Below, in pieces: positions 8,028-17,077 of a stretch of 64,000 bases of DNA. The DNA is from an uncultured Mycolicibacterium sp. GTDB lineage: Bacteria; Actinomycetota; Actinomycetes; Mycobacteriales; Mycobacteriaceae. The stretch's first letter is position 1. Every line of letters starts with the position of its first letter. The notes under the pieces were generated by a model, which made no database searches, was not told the origin of the DNA, and saw only the letters and a program-made list of their open reading frames with translations. The stretch lies in NCBI RefSeq assembly GCF_937941905.1, contig NZ_CALDGS010000046.1, positions 14,538 through 78,537 of the forward strand, written 5' to 3'. Position numbers and translations under genes: made by a program.

Positions 8028-9628
8028 GCACGACCCTGTTCCACGGCGGGACGATCTGGACCCCGTCCGGCACGACCGACGCGCTGCTGGTCGCCGACGG
8101 CGTGATCCGGGCCACCGGCGAGCAGGCCCGGGCCGGGCGGACCGACACCGTCGTCGATCTCGAGGGCGGGTTCCTCATGCCGTCGTTCGGCGACGGTCAC
8201 GCCCACCCGCTCTACGGCGGCCTGGAGGCGGCCGGCCCGGCGGTGCGCCCGTGCCGGTCGGTCGACGAGATCGTGGCCGCCGTCAAGGCGTACGCCGACG
8301 CCCATCCCGAGCAGGAGTGGATCGTCGGCGCCTCCTACGACGGCAGCCTCTCGCCCGGCGGACTGTTCGACGCCCGCTGGCTCGACGCCGCGGTGCCGGA
8401 CCGGCCGGTGGTGCTGCGCGCCTGGGACTACCACACCTTCTGGGTGAACTCCGTTGCGCTGCAACGCGCCGGCATCACCGCCGACACCCCGGACCCGGTG
8501 CTGGGCGAGATCCCCCGCCGCGCGGACGGTAGCCCGCTGGGCACGCTGCGCGAATGGGGCGCAACCGACCTCGTCACCCGGGTGATGCCGCGCCGGGACG
8601 AGGCGGTGCGTATCGGAGCGCTGTCCACCGCGGCCGACTACTACCTGGCCCGCGGCGTGACCTGGGTGCAGGACGCCTGGGTGGAGCCGGACGACGTGGA
8701 CACCTACGTCGCCGCGGCCCGCCGGGACGCGCTGCGGATGCGGTTCAACCTCGCCTTCTACGCCGACCCGCGGCATTTCGACGAACAGGTGGCCGGCTAC
8801 CCGCAGGCCCGCGAACGGGTCCGCGCGGCCGGCAATCCGCTGCTGACCGCGCAGACGGTGAAGTTCTTCGCCGACGGCGTGGTGGAGAACGAGACCGGTG
8901 CCCTGCTGCAGCCGTACTGCACCGGGCTGCACTCGCACGGTATGCAGGTCTGGGAGGGCGACTCGCTGGCCGAGGCCGCCCGCCGCGTCGACGAACTCGG
9001 TCTGCAGATCCACATCCACGCCATCGGCGACGCCGCGGTGCGCCAGGCGCTCGACGCGATCGAGTACGTCATCGAACGCAACGGCCCGCGCGACCGCCGC
9101 CCGGTGATCGCCCACGCCCAGCTCGTCGACGACGCCGACATCGGCCGGTTCGCCCGGCTCGGGGTGATCCCGAACATGCAGCCGCTTTGGGCCCAGCTGG
9201 ACTCGCTGATGACGGTGCTGACCATCCCGCGGCTCGGCCCGGAGCGGGCCGACAAGCAGTACCGGCTGCGCACCCTCAAGGAGTCCGGTGCCGCCCTGGC
9301 GTTCGGTTCGGACTGGCCGGTGTCGTCGGGTGCGCCGTTCGACGGCATCGCGATCGCGGCGTCCCGCCGCAACGCCGAGGGCGAGCCGCCCGGCGGCTGG
9401 ACCCCGGAGGAGATCCTGGCCGTCGAGCCCGCGCTGCGCGCCTACACCGAGGCCGTCGCCTTCCAGGCGTACGCCGAACGTGACTGGGGTCGCATCGTTC
9501 CGGGTGCGAGCGCGGACCTGGTGTGGTTGGATCGTGATCCGAGAAGCGTTGCGCCCGTTGAACTTCCGTCTGTTCGCGTGCGTGCCACCTACCTGCAGGG
9601 CCGCCCGGTCCACACGGCGGACGACTGA
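8024..9628 (+). CDS. YtcJ-like metal-dependent amidohydrolase
   Basis: The 534-residue enzyme belongs to the amidohydrolase_3 family. Seen: the metal-binding HAH (59-61) in GDGHAHPLYGG, AxTVKFFADGVVEN, the His cluster in LQIHIHAIGDAAV and HAQLV, and the final metal Asp in ALAFGSDWPV. Family members hydrolyse amides or formimino groups; the substrate here is unknown. Its place as third gene of the agmatine operon (4-base GTGA overlap) suggests removal of a group from an agmatine or putrescine derivative. Confidence 0.82.
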   Translation: MSTTLFHGGTIWTPSGTTDALLVADGVIRATGEQARAGRTDTVVDLEGGFLMPSFGDGHAHPLYGGLEAAGPAVRPCRSVDEIVAAVKAYADAHPEQEWIVGASYDGSLSPGGLFDARWLDAAVPDRPVVLRAWDYHTFWVNSVALQRAGITADTPDPVLGEIPRRADGSPLGTLREWGATDLVTRVMPRRDEAVRIGALSTAADYYLARGVTWVQDAWVEPDDVDTYVAAARRDALRMRFNLAFYADPRHFDEQVAGYPQARERVRAAGNPLLTAQTVKFFADGVVENETGALLQPYCTGLHSHGMQVWEGDSLAEAARRVDELGLQIHIHAIGDAAVRQALDAIEYVIERNGPRDRRPVIAHAQLVDDADIGRFARLGVIPNMQPLWAQLDSLMTVLTIPRLGPERADKQYRLRTLKESGAALAFGSDWPVSSGAPFDGIAIAASRRNAEGEPPGGWTPEEILAVEPALRAYTEAVAFQAYAERDWGRIVPGASADLVWLDRDPRSVAPVELPSVRVRATYLQGRPVHTADD

Positions 9629-9639
9629 GAGGAACGTCG

Positions 9640-10983
9640 ATGACGGAAACCGCACTGCCACACACCGAGACGCGGCTCCGGCGCGCGCTCGGGCTGCCGT
9701 CCCTGGTGCTGTTCGGACTGGTGTACATGGTGCCGTTGACGGTGTTCACCACCTACGGCATCGTGACGGTGACCACCGGCGGCCGGGTGCCGCTGGCCTA
9801 CGTGGTCACCCTGATCGCGATGGTGTTCACCGCCCGATCGTACGCGCGGATGGTGGTGGCCTACCCGGTCGCCGGCTCGGCCTACACCTACACCCAGCAG
9901 ACCTTCGGCGCCCCGGTCGGCTTCCTGGCCGGCTGGTCGCTGATGCTGGACTACCTGTTCCTGCCGATGATCAACTATTTGGTCATCGGGCTGTATCTGG
10001 CCGAGGCGATCCCGTCCGTGCCGGCCTGGGTGTTCGCGCTGCTGGCCATCGCGGTGGTCACGGTGCTCAACATCGTCGGCATCGTGTCGGTGGCGCGGGC
10101 GAACTTCGTCATCATCGCCGCCCAGGCGATCTTCATCGTGACCTTCCTGGTGCTGGCGATCGCCACCATCTCCGGCTCCGGCACCGTCGACCTGGCCGCC
10201 CCGTTCACCGGTGACGGCACCGCACCCGGGTTCGGCCCGGTGATGGCCGGCGCGGCCATCCTGTGCCTGTCGTTCCTCGGCTTCGACGCGGTGTCGACCA
10301 TGTCGGAGGAGGCCAAGGACGCCAAACGGCAGGTGCCGCAGGCCATCATGATCGCCACCGTGGTGTCCGGCCTGATCTTCATCGTGCTCAGCTACACCTC
10401 GCAGCTGGTCTTCCCGTCCAACGCGTTCGGCGACCCCGAGTCCGGCTCGCTGGACGTCATGCTGGCCGCCGGTGGGCAGTTCCTGCAGGTGTTCTTCACC
10501 GCCGCCTACGTGGCCGGGGCGACCGGTTCGGCGATCACCTCGCAGGCGTCGGTGTCGCGCATCCTCTACGCGATGGGCCGCGACGGGGTGCTGCCGAACC
10601 CGTTCGGCTGGGTCCACCCGCGCTTCGCCACCCCGGTGATCTCGATCCTGGCGGTGTCGGTGCTGTCGCTGCTGGTCGTGGTGGTCGACCTGGCGACGAT
10701 GGCCGAGCTGGTCAGCTTCGGTGCGCTGGTGGCGTTCTCGGTGGTGAACCTGTCGGTGATCAAGCACTACTTCGTCGACGCCGGGCAGCGCTCCGGCGGG
10801 CAGTTCGTCAACAACCTCGTGCTGCCGCTGATCGGCTTCGCGCTGACGGTCTGGCTGTGGTTCAGCCTGTCGGCCACCGCGCTGCAGATCGGGCTGGGCT
10901 GGCTGGCGCTGGGCCTGCTGTGGCTGCTGGTGCTCACCCGCGGCTTCCGGCGTCCCACCCCGAAGCTCGACATCAAGGAGTAA
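9640..10983 (+). CDS. APC-family amino acid/polyamine permease
   Basis: The 447-residue protein has about 12 hydrophobic segments and the APC signature in the first helices (LPSLVLFGLVYMVPLTVF, YPVAGSAYTYTQQTFG). It also has GFDAVSTMSEEAKDAKRQVP in the cytoplasmic loop after the sixth helix, and a short SEEAKD/PRAI-type region typical of amine carriers. It is the last gene of the operon, 11 bases after the amidohydrolase, with GAGAGGA before its ATG. The likely cargo is agmatine, putrescine or a related amine. Confidence 0.85.
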   Translation: MTETALPHTETRLRRALGLPSLVLFGLVYMVPLTVFTTYGIVTVTTGGRVPLAYVVTLIAMVFTARSYARMVVAYPVAGSAYTYTQQTFGAPVGFLAGWSLMLDYLFLPMINYLVIGLYLAEAIPSVPAWVFALLAIAVVTVLNIVGIVSVARANFVIIAAQAIFIVTFLVLAIATISGSGTVDLAAPFTGDGTAPGFGPVMAGAAILCLSFLGFDAVSTMSEEAKDAKRQVPQAIMIATVVSGLIFIVLSYTSQLVFPSNAFGDPESGSLDVMLAAGGQFLQVFFTAAYVAGATGSAITSQASVSRILYAMGRDGVLPNPFGWVHPRFATPVISILAVSVLSLLVVVVDLATMAELVSFGALVAFSVVNLSVIKHYFVDAGQRSGGQFVNNLVLPLIGFALTVWLWFSLSATALQIGLGWLALGLLWLLVLTRGFRRPTPKLDIKE

Positions 10984-11000
10984 CCACCCCCGTCCCGGCC

Positions 11001-11037
11001 GCAGCGGGGCGTCCCGGTCGCCGGGGCGCCCCGCTGC
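11001..11037. terminator. Hairpin between convergent permease and reactivase genes
   Basis: GCAGCGGGGCG (11001-11011) pairs exactly with CGCCCCGCTGC (11027-11037), extendable by three further pairs including one G-U. It sits 17 bases after the permease stop and 19 bases before the end of the opposing gene. There is no long T-run, as is usual in mycobacteria. Confidence 0.6.
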
Positions 11038-11056
11038 TTCGTCCGGCGTGTGCGAC

Positions 11057-12628
11057 TCAGCCGCCGGCGGCGAGCGCGACCAGGCCGTAGGCGACCGCGA
11101 ACCGGTGGCTCAGCCGGCCGGCGACGTTACCGCGCCCCACCGCCACGATCGCGCCGAGTTCCTCGCTGACGGCCCGGGCCAGCTCGTCGTCACCGGCGCC
11201 GCCGCCGACCAGCAGCACCCCCGAGGCACCGGGGGCGACCTGCGCGATGCCGCGGGTGACGTTGCTGCCGATGACCAACCGTTTGGCGGCCAGTCGCCAA
11301 CTGCGCCACTCCGGACCGGACAGCCGGCTGGTGAACGGCAGCAGGCCGCTGGGCGCGGTGGTCAGCAGCCATCCGGTGCAGCGGCCGTCGATGGGCCGGT
11401 CCAGGAACCGGCGCCGACCGTGCTCGTCCTCGACCAGCTGGGCGGTGACGGCGGTGAGCGCCTCCGCGCGTTTGGCGTATTCGGCTGCGCTGCGCGAGAT
11501 CTCGAGTGCGGTGGCGGTGGCCAGGGTGAGCAGCTGCCCCGCCCCGGGCAGCACCACCCGGGCGTCCCCGGCCACCACGTCGACGGTGCCGCCGCCGATG
11601 TCCACCACGACCACGTCGGCGGTGACCCCGGGGGTGGTCAGCGCACCGGCCCGGGCCGCCGCGGCCTCGGAGTCGATCGCCGTCACCGGCACGCCCAGCG
11701 CGCGGGCAAGCTCGTCGGCGCCGGCCGGCGCCGTCCCCGCGTCACCCATGGTGGCCAGTACCAGGCTGTCCACCACCACCGATCCGCGCCGCGAGTTCGC
11801 CTGTGCCGCAATCACCGACAGATCGACGACGTGGGACTCGCCGGTCTCGGCCGGCACCGCGCGGTCCGGTGCCGCGGCGGCCGGGCGGGGCTCCCCGTCG
11901 GTCAGCCCGACCACCGCGCAGGCGCTGTCGAACAGCAGATCGGCGACGGTGCGGGCGTAGGCCCGCTCGTCCGGGCCGAGCCCGAACACGTCGGTGAGCC
12001 AGAACGGATCGGTGACCTGCTGCAGCGGCGCCGGGCCCTGGCGCACCTCCACCGCCACCAGCGCCGCCCCGAGCACCCGGGTCACGTCGACGTCGTCGAC
12101 GACCGGCAGCCGGGTGCGCAGCCGGTTGGAGATCAGCACCGCCTCGTCGTTCTCGGTGAGCACGCCGGCCACCTCCACCCCGGCCGCGAGCGCGGCGTTG
12201 ACCGCGGCGGCGACTTCCCGGTAGCCGTCCGCGCGGGTCGCGCAGGCGATCACCGGGCCGCAGCGGCCGGCCCCGGCCAACTCCCGCACCGGCACCGGTA
12301 CCCCCACCCCGGCACCGTCACCGGCGGTGGTGTCGGCGCCGCGGGCGACGATGGTCAGCCGGCCGGTGCTGCGGGCCTCCAGCGCCACCCGCTCCACGCC
12401 GGAGTGCACCGGCGGGGTGGGCGCGAACGCCGCCCGCTCGATCACCACACCGTGCCGGTCGGCGAGTTGGCGGGCCAGCTGGGCGGCCCGCTCGAGCGCG
12501 GCCGTCGAGCCCTTGCCACCACGGGTCGGGGTGCGGGCGGCGGCCAGCACCTCCAGGCCCTCGCCGGCGCGGCAGAGCACCACCTCGGTGGTGGCGTTGC
12601 CGATGTCGATCCCGGCCCAGACGGTCAT
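11057..12628 (-). CDS. Diol dehydratase reactivase, ATPase large subunit
   Basis: The 523-residue protein has an actin/Hsp70-type ATPase fold: phosphate-1 motif WAGIDIGNATTEVVL at residues 3-17 and phosphate-2 motif VVVDIGGGTVDVV about one third from the C terminus. This is the DdrA/PduG family, which exchanges damaged cobalamin in B12-dependent diol or glycerol dehydratases at the cost of ATP. ATG 12628 is preferred because it overlaps the small-subunit stop by ATGA. No separate small reactivase subunit (DdrB/PduH) is visible nearby. Confidence 0.88.
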   Translation of the reverse strand: MTVWAGIDIGNATTEVVLCRAGEGLEVLAAARTPTRGGKGSTAALERAAQLARQLADRHGVVIERAAFAPTPPVHSGVERVALEARSTGRLTIVARGADTTAGDGAGVGVPVPVRELAGAGRCGPVIACATRADGYREVAAAVNAALAAGVEVAGVLTENDEAVLISNRLRTRLPVVDDVDVTRVLGAALVAVEVRQGPAPLQQVTDPFWLTDVFGLGPDERAYARTVADLLFDSACAVVGLTDGEPRPAAAAPDRAVPAETGESHVVDLSVIAAQANSRRGSVVVDSLVLATMGDAGTAPAGADELARALGVPVTAIDSEAAAARAGALTTPGVTADVVVVDIGGGTVDVVAGDARVVLPGAGQLLTLATATALEISRSAAEYAKRAEALTAVTAQLVEDEHGRRRFLDRPIDGRCTGWLLTTAPSGLLPFTSRLSGPEWRSWRLAAKRLVIGSNVTRGIAQVAPGASGVLLVGGGAGDDELARAVSEELGAIVAVGRGNVAGRLSHRFAVAYGLVALAAGG

Positions 12629-12984
12629 CTCAGCAATCCGCGGCGCCGGTAGACCTCGGCGGCCTCCCGGACCAGGCGGGCGCACTCGTGGGCCTGCCGG
12701 GCCTCGAGCCGCTGCGCGAGCGCCTCGAGTTCGTCGAACGTCGAGCGGTGCGGCCGCAGCGCCTCGTAGGCGGCGAGCATCTCCTCGTCGCCGAGCGCGG
12801 TCAGCTCGGCCGCGCGGCGCAGGTTCAGCCCGAGCTGGACCGAGCCGGACCGCTCGGCGGCCTCGGCCTGGGCCAGCAGCGTGGAGCGGCTGATCCGGAT
12901 GTCGTCGAGGTTCAACTCGCCGTTGCGGACCGCCTCGACCGTCACCTCCTCGGCCCGGCGGCCGGAGTACGACGTCGCGCTCAT
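12625..12984 (-). CDS. Diol/glycerol dehydratase small subunit
   Basis: The 119-residue protein matches the helical gamma subunit of B12-dependent diol dehydratase (PduE/DhaB3 type). It has an N-terminal stretch with DIRISRSTLLAQAEAAE, then a GSVQLGLNLRRAAELTAL segment and RPHRSTFDELEALAQ. It overlaps both neighbours by 4 bases, so the three proteins are made in a coupled fashion. Confidence 0.88.
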   Translation of the reverse strand: MSATSYSGRRAEEVTVEAVRNGELNLDDIRISRSTLLAQAEAAERSGSVQLGLNLRRAAELTALGDEEMLAAYEALRPHRSTFDELEALAQRLEARQAHECARLVREAAEVYRRRGLLR

Positions 12985-15254
12985 CGGGTGACCTCCAGTT
13001 CGATGTGGCCGTCGGCCTCCCGCCGCTCGGCCTCGCGGCGCTCGATGGCGACCATCGACACCACCTTGGTGTGGTAGCGGGCGGTGATCGCCTCGTCGGT
13101 GTAGGCGTTGCGCATCGGTGCCGGGGTGGTGCCCTTGGCGTGCCGGCCCGCGTTGATGCCGATGAGCCGGTACATCTCCGGGGTGATCAACGGCGCCACG
13201 CTGAGCAGTTCCAGGTTGGCCAGCGGCGGCAGGTCGCGCCGGTGGATCAGCACGGTGCCCTTGGCCTGCAGCCCCACCCCGATCCCGGAACCGGACAGCC
13301 GGGCGGCCGACTTGCCGATCGCGCCCAGGTCGATGGTGTCGGTGATGCGCACCACCCGCGGCACGCACTGCTCCTCCTCCAGCCCGGCCAGGATCTGTTC
13401 GAGCACCTCGTAGATCGTCATCCCGGACAGCGTGCGGTAGAGCCGGGTGCCGAACGCCGGCGAGACCCCGATGACGACCTCGCGCGGGTCGTCGCCGACC
13501 CCGGCCGGCCCGAGCGGGGCCAACCGCCCCGGCTCGGCGAACTTCGCCTGCTCGCGCACCAGATCGGCCACCGAGCGCGCCTGCCGGATGGCGTCGATCT
13601 GCGCCTGCCGCTCCGGGCTGGGCCGGTACCCGGTGCCCGGGCCGCGGTAGTCGTTGGGATCCCGCAGCGCCGAAAGCACATTCATCTCCTCGTCGAAGAT
13701 CGCGGCGACCTGCAGGTAGTCCCCGCTGATGCGGGCCCGGGCCATGCCCAGCACGCGGTCGGCGATGTGCGGGAACCCGGTCTCGGCCAGCGCCCGCACC
13801 ACGTCGAGCACGGTCAGCCCGGACTGGTCGATGATGCGGGCGGCGTTGAGCACCTTCAGCCCGTCGGTCTGCGGCAGGTCCTTCGAACCCTCCGCCATCA
13901 CAACGGCTTCCACGTGTTCGTCGTCGAAGTCGGCCAGGCCGAGGTACTCGAACACCGCCCGGGTGGCCTCGGCGGCCTCGCGCCGCATCGCCTCCAGCGT
14001 GGTCGGATCCACCGACCGCAGCCCGCCGTCGACGCCCCAGTCCCGCTGCAGCACCAGGTAGTCGTCGAGGTCGGCGGCGTTGAAGTTCGACGGCCCGAAC
14101 ATGTTGTCGTAGGAGGGAATCGAGCCGAAGCCGGAGAAGATGAAGTCCGAACCGGACAGCAGCGTGGGCAGGGTCCGGCTGGTGCGGCGCATGGTCGACT
14201 CGCTGACCAGCGAGTCGTTGCCGCTGCACGACTCCAGACCGCGCAGCATGACCATCAGGTTCTCGGCGTGCAGTTCCCGCACCCCGCCGGGCACCGACGC
14301 GGTGATCGCCGCGCCGTCGATCCCGCCGTTCTGCACCCCCTGGGCGCCGATGGCCTTGGCCAGCGCCACACACCGGGCCTCCAGGTAGTTCATCGACTTG
14401 CCCTCGGCCTGCCCCATCAGCACCTCGGCGCCGGCCCCGCTGGACAGCCGCATCTTGATGCCGCGGGAGGCGTAGCAGGAGGTCAGGAAGGCCTTCGACC
14501 ACGGGGTGTCGTCGCCGTCGGTGAACACCTGCTCGGTGCCGTAGATCGACACCGTCTCGGCGTAGGACACCAGCCCGCGCACGCCCATCGCCAGTTCGCG
14601 GGCCTCCTCGACCGAGCACTGGGTCAGCGCCCCGGGAGCGGGCACCTGCGAGCCGATGAGCAGGCCGATGGCCACCGCCGGGGCGTCGTCGAGCACCGGG
14701 ACGGTGGCCTCGAGCTCACGGAACCCGTAGAGCACCGCGGTCGCGGCGTCGGCCGCGATGAGCAGCGGGTCGTCCAGCCGGTTGGTGACGTGGGCCTGGT
14801 TGGAGGGGGTGCGCCGGGCCCGCATCTTCATCATCGCCATCTGGATCTCGACCGGCTGCAGCATCGAGACCACCCGGGCCATCTTGGCCGGGGTGAGCCC
14901 CGAGCAGACCCGCAGCACCTCCTCGCGCGGGGTGGACGGGTCGACGATCAGCCGCGCCAGCTCGACCTCGCTCATCGCCATCGAGCGGGGCGCCTGCTCG
15001 TGGTCGATGGCATAGCGGACGATGAACTCGTCGATGGCGTCGAAGTCCTCGGCGCGCCGGGAGTCCATCTCCAGCACCGTGCCGTCGTCGGCCACCACCC
15101 AGGACGGTTCCGGATCGTTGGGGGAACGGTGCGCGATCATGCCCAGCTCGGGGTCCGGCTCGGCGAACCCGTCCAGGTTCACCCGCTGCTCGTCGAGCAG
15201 CCGGATCCGGCCCAACCGGTGATCCTGCCCGTTCTCGGTGCTGTCCATATCCAT
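12981..15254 (-). CDS. B12-dependent diol/glycerol dehydratase, fused large and medium subunits
   Basis: The 757-residue protein joins a large (alpha) subunit (about residues 1-550, containing EGKSMNYLEARC, AQGVQNGGIDGAA, FSGFGSIPSYDNMF) to a medium (beta) subunit (about 600-757, with EVVIGVSPAFGT, KSAARLSGSGIGVGLQAKG and AKGTTPAPMRNAYTDEA). These families form an adenosylcobalamin radical enzyme that dehydrates 1,2-diols or glycerol to aldehydes. Seven ATG/TTG/GTG starts upstream are possible; ATG 15254 was chosen because the conserved sequence begins soon after, and a GAGGAGAGAGG run lies about 14 bases before it. No microcompartment shell, aldehyde or alcohol dehydrogenase gene is adjacent, so the substrate is open. 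Confidence 0.85.
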   Translation of the reverse strand: MDMDSTENGQDHRLGRIRLLDEQRVNLDGFAEPDPELGMIAHRSPNDPEPSWVVADDGTVLEMDSRRAEDFDAIDEFIVRYAIDHEQAPRSMAMSEVELARLIVDPSTPREEVLRVCSGLTPAKMARVVSMLQPVEIQMAMMKMRARRTPSNQAHVTNRLDDPLLIAADAATAVLYGFRELEATVPVLDDAPAVAIGLLIGSQVPAPGALTQCSVEEARELAMGVRGLVSYAETVSIYGTEQVFTDGDDTPWSKAFLTSCYASRGIKMRLSSGAGAEVLMGQAEGKSMNYLEARCVALAKAIGAQGVQNGGIDGAAITASVPGGVRELHAENLMVMLRGLESCSGNDSLVSESTMRRTSRTLPTLLSGSDFIFSGFGSIPSYDNMFGPSNFNAADLDDYLVLQRDWGVDGGLRSVDPTTLEAMRREAAEATRAVFEYLGLADFDDEHVEAVVMAEGSKDLPQTDGLKVLNAARIIDQSGLTVLDVVRALAETGFPHIADRVLGMARARISGDYLQVAAIFDEEMNVLSALRDPNDYRGPGTGYRPSPERQAQIDAIRQARSVADLVREQAKFAEPGRLAPLGPAGVGDDPREVVIGVSPAFGTRLYRTLSGMTIYEVLEQILAGLEEEQCVPRVVRITDTIDLGAIGKSAARLSGSGIGVGLQAKGTVLIHRRDLPPLANLELLSVAPLITPEMYRLIGINAGRHAKGTTPAPMRNAYTDEAITARYHTKVVSMVAIERREAERREADGHIELEVTR

Positions 15255-15300
15255 GGGCAACCGCCGTACCTCTCTCCTCGTGACCTGGGAAAGTATCGGG

Positions 15301-15346
15301 CCAACAACCGTTTTGGACAACGGCGCCGCAGCAGCTTCCAACAACC
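15301..15346. promoter_or_regulatory. Repeated CCAACAACC motifs in the divergent dehydratase/permease region
   Basis: CCAACAACC occurs at 15301-15309 and 15338-15346, and a related imperfect palindrome TTCAACA-N4-TGTTGGAA follows near 15405-15422, all within the 249-base divergent region 15255-15503. Repeats like these may bind the nearby PucR regulator. No direct evidence links them, and no further gene is visible in the region. Confidence 0.35.
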
Positions 15347-15503
15347 TGTGTGACCGGACTCCCGGTCGGCGCCGACGGACCCCGGCACGGCGGTATGTGA
15401 ATCTTCAACAAGATGTTGGAAACCCTCCGCGTCGACTGGTCGGGCTCGGCACCCGTCTCGCAAGATTTCCCCTGCTTCGTCCGCTGACACAGAAGGGACC
15501 GCC

Positions 15504-16928
15504 ATGTCTGAGGTCGTCGACGACCGAACCAATCGCGGCGCGCCGCCCGGCCCGGCCGAGCGGCTGCGCGGGAATCTCGGCATTCCGGCCATCGTGCTGA
15601 TGGTGGTGGCGGCAGCCGCGCCGCTGTCGACCATCGGCGGCAACGTGCCGATCGGCATGGCGCTCGGCGACACCACCGGCATCCCGGTCGCGTTCCTGGT
15701 CGCGGGCGTGATCTTCCTGCTGTTCGCGGCGAGCTTCGTGCAGATGTCCAAGCACGTCACCGACCCGGGCGCGAGCTACGCCTACATCCAGCGCGGCCTG
15801 GGCCGGGCCGCCGGCACCGGCGCGGCCGTGCTCGCGCTGCCGGCCTACATGTGCACGCTGCTCGGCGTGGCCGCCTACGACGGCGTCATCCTCGGCGGCC
15901 TCATCGAGCGGTTCGGCGGCCCGGCGATCCCGTGGTGGGTCCTGACCGGGCTGGTGCTGGTCGCGGTGGGCTGGCTGGGCTACCGCGACATCGACCTGAG
16001 CGCCAAGGTGCTGGGCATCTTCCTGGTGAGCGAGGTGGCCATCCTGGTCGTGCTCGACCTGGTCATCGTGCTGCGCGGCGGTGAGCACGGCATCACCGGC
16101 GACTCGTTCACCCCGCAGGGGCTGGCCGGCGGCGTCGGCATCGCCCTGCTCTACGCATTGTGGGGCTTCGTCGGCGTGGAGGCCACCGCGGTGTTCCGCG
16201 ACGAGGCCCGCGACCCCGACCGCACCGTGCCGCGCGCGACCTACTGGGCGGTGGGCATCGTGACCAGCTTCTACGCCTTCTCCAGCTGGGCGCTGATCGA
16301 GGGCAACGGCGGCCACGACGCGATCCGGGTGGCCACGGAGGACCCGGACAACTTCATGGTCAACACCGCCCAGAAGTACCTGGGCATGCTCGGCCACGAC
16401 CTGACCACCCTGCTGTGGTTCGTCAGCGTGTTCGCCTGCGCCCTGTCGTTCCACAACATCGCCGCCCGCTACTGCTTCGTGCTCGGCCAGAACCACGTCT
16501 TCCCGGCCCGGCTGGGCGAGGTCCATCCCCGCTTCGGCGCCCCGTCGAACGCGTCGCTGGCGATCTCGGCGGCGTCGTTCCTGGCGATGGCCGTCTTCGT
16601 CGTGCTCGGTCTGGACCCGGTGCTGGAGATCTTCGGCCCGCTCGGCGGCGTGGGCGTGCTCGCGCTGGCCATCCTGTGGTTGCTGACCACGATCTCGGCC
16701 GCCATCTTCTTCGCCAAGCGCAACCAGCCCCGCATCGTGGTGCTGGCGATCGCCGCCACGCTGGCGCTCGGTGCCGGCCTGGTGCTGATCGTGTCGAACC
16801 TGACCCTGGTGGTGGGCGGCAGCTCCACGCTGGCGGTCATCCTCGGCATCGCGCCGCTGGTGGTGTTCGGCATCGGCATGGCGCTGAGCCGGCGGGCGAC
16901 CGGCGACCTCGCCGCGCCCCGGTCCTGA
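15504..16928 (+). CDS. APC-family amino acid/amine permease
   Basis: The 474-residue protein has about 12 membrane segments, an LGIPAIVLMVVAAAAPLSTIGG first helix, VTDPGASYAYIQRGLG, and a GVEATAVFRDEARDPDRTVPRA loop. These are characteristic of the APC superfamily near the putrescine/ethanolamine importers. It is divergent from the dehydratase operon, across a shared regulatory region, and followed by a PucR gene. The substrate is probably an amino alcohol, amine or amino acid used with the dehydratase. Confidence 0.83.
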   Translation: MSEVVDDRTNRGAPPGPAERLRGNLGIPAIVLMVVAAAAPLSTIGGNVPIGMALGDTTGIPVAFLVAGVIFLLFAASFVQMSKHVTDPGASYAYIQRGLGRAAGTGAAVLALPAYMCTLLGVAAYDGVILGGLIERFGGPAIPWWVLTGLVLVAVGWLGYRDIDLSAKVLGIFLVSEVAILVVLDLVIVLRGGEHGITGDSFTPQGLAGGVGIALLYALWGFVGVEATAVFRDEARDPDRTVPRATYWAVGIVTSFYAFSSWALIEGNGGHDAIRVATEDPDNFMVNTAQKYLGMLGHDLTTLLWFVSVFACALSFHNIAARYCFVLGQNHVFPARLGEVHPRFGAPSNASLAISAASFLAMAVFVVLGLDPVLEIFGPLGGVGVLALAILWLLTTISAAIFFAKRNQPRIVVLAIAATLALGAGLVLIVSNLTLVVGGSSTLAVILGIAPLVVFGIGMALSRRATGDLAAPRS

Positions 16929-17077
16929 TTCCCCCGGTCCTGCATCGGGGCCGAATCCTGCCGCCGAGGGCCGCGGCGGGCGCTGATACCGTCGTAGACG
17001 GCGTCGGTGCCCGTCGCGGCCCCTCCCGTTCAGAGGGTGTCGGCGCACGCCGCGTCGATCACGGAGTGAGGAATGAC

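Noticed and set aside
11001..11037. Hairpin 11001-11037 as an operator
   Set aside because: It sits between two converging stops, where a terminator is the simpler explanation.
13005..15353. A 782-codon open frame opposite the dehydratase gene
   Set aside because: Its composition is a shadow of the opposite strand, and the dehydratase motifs are unmistakable.
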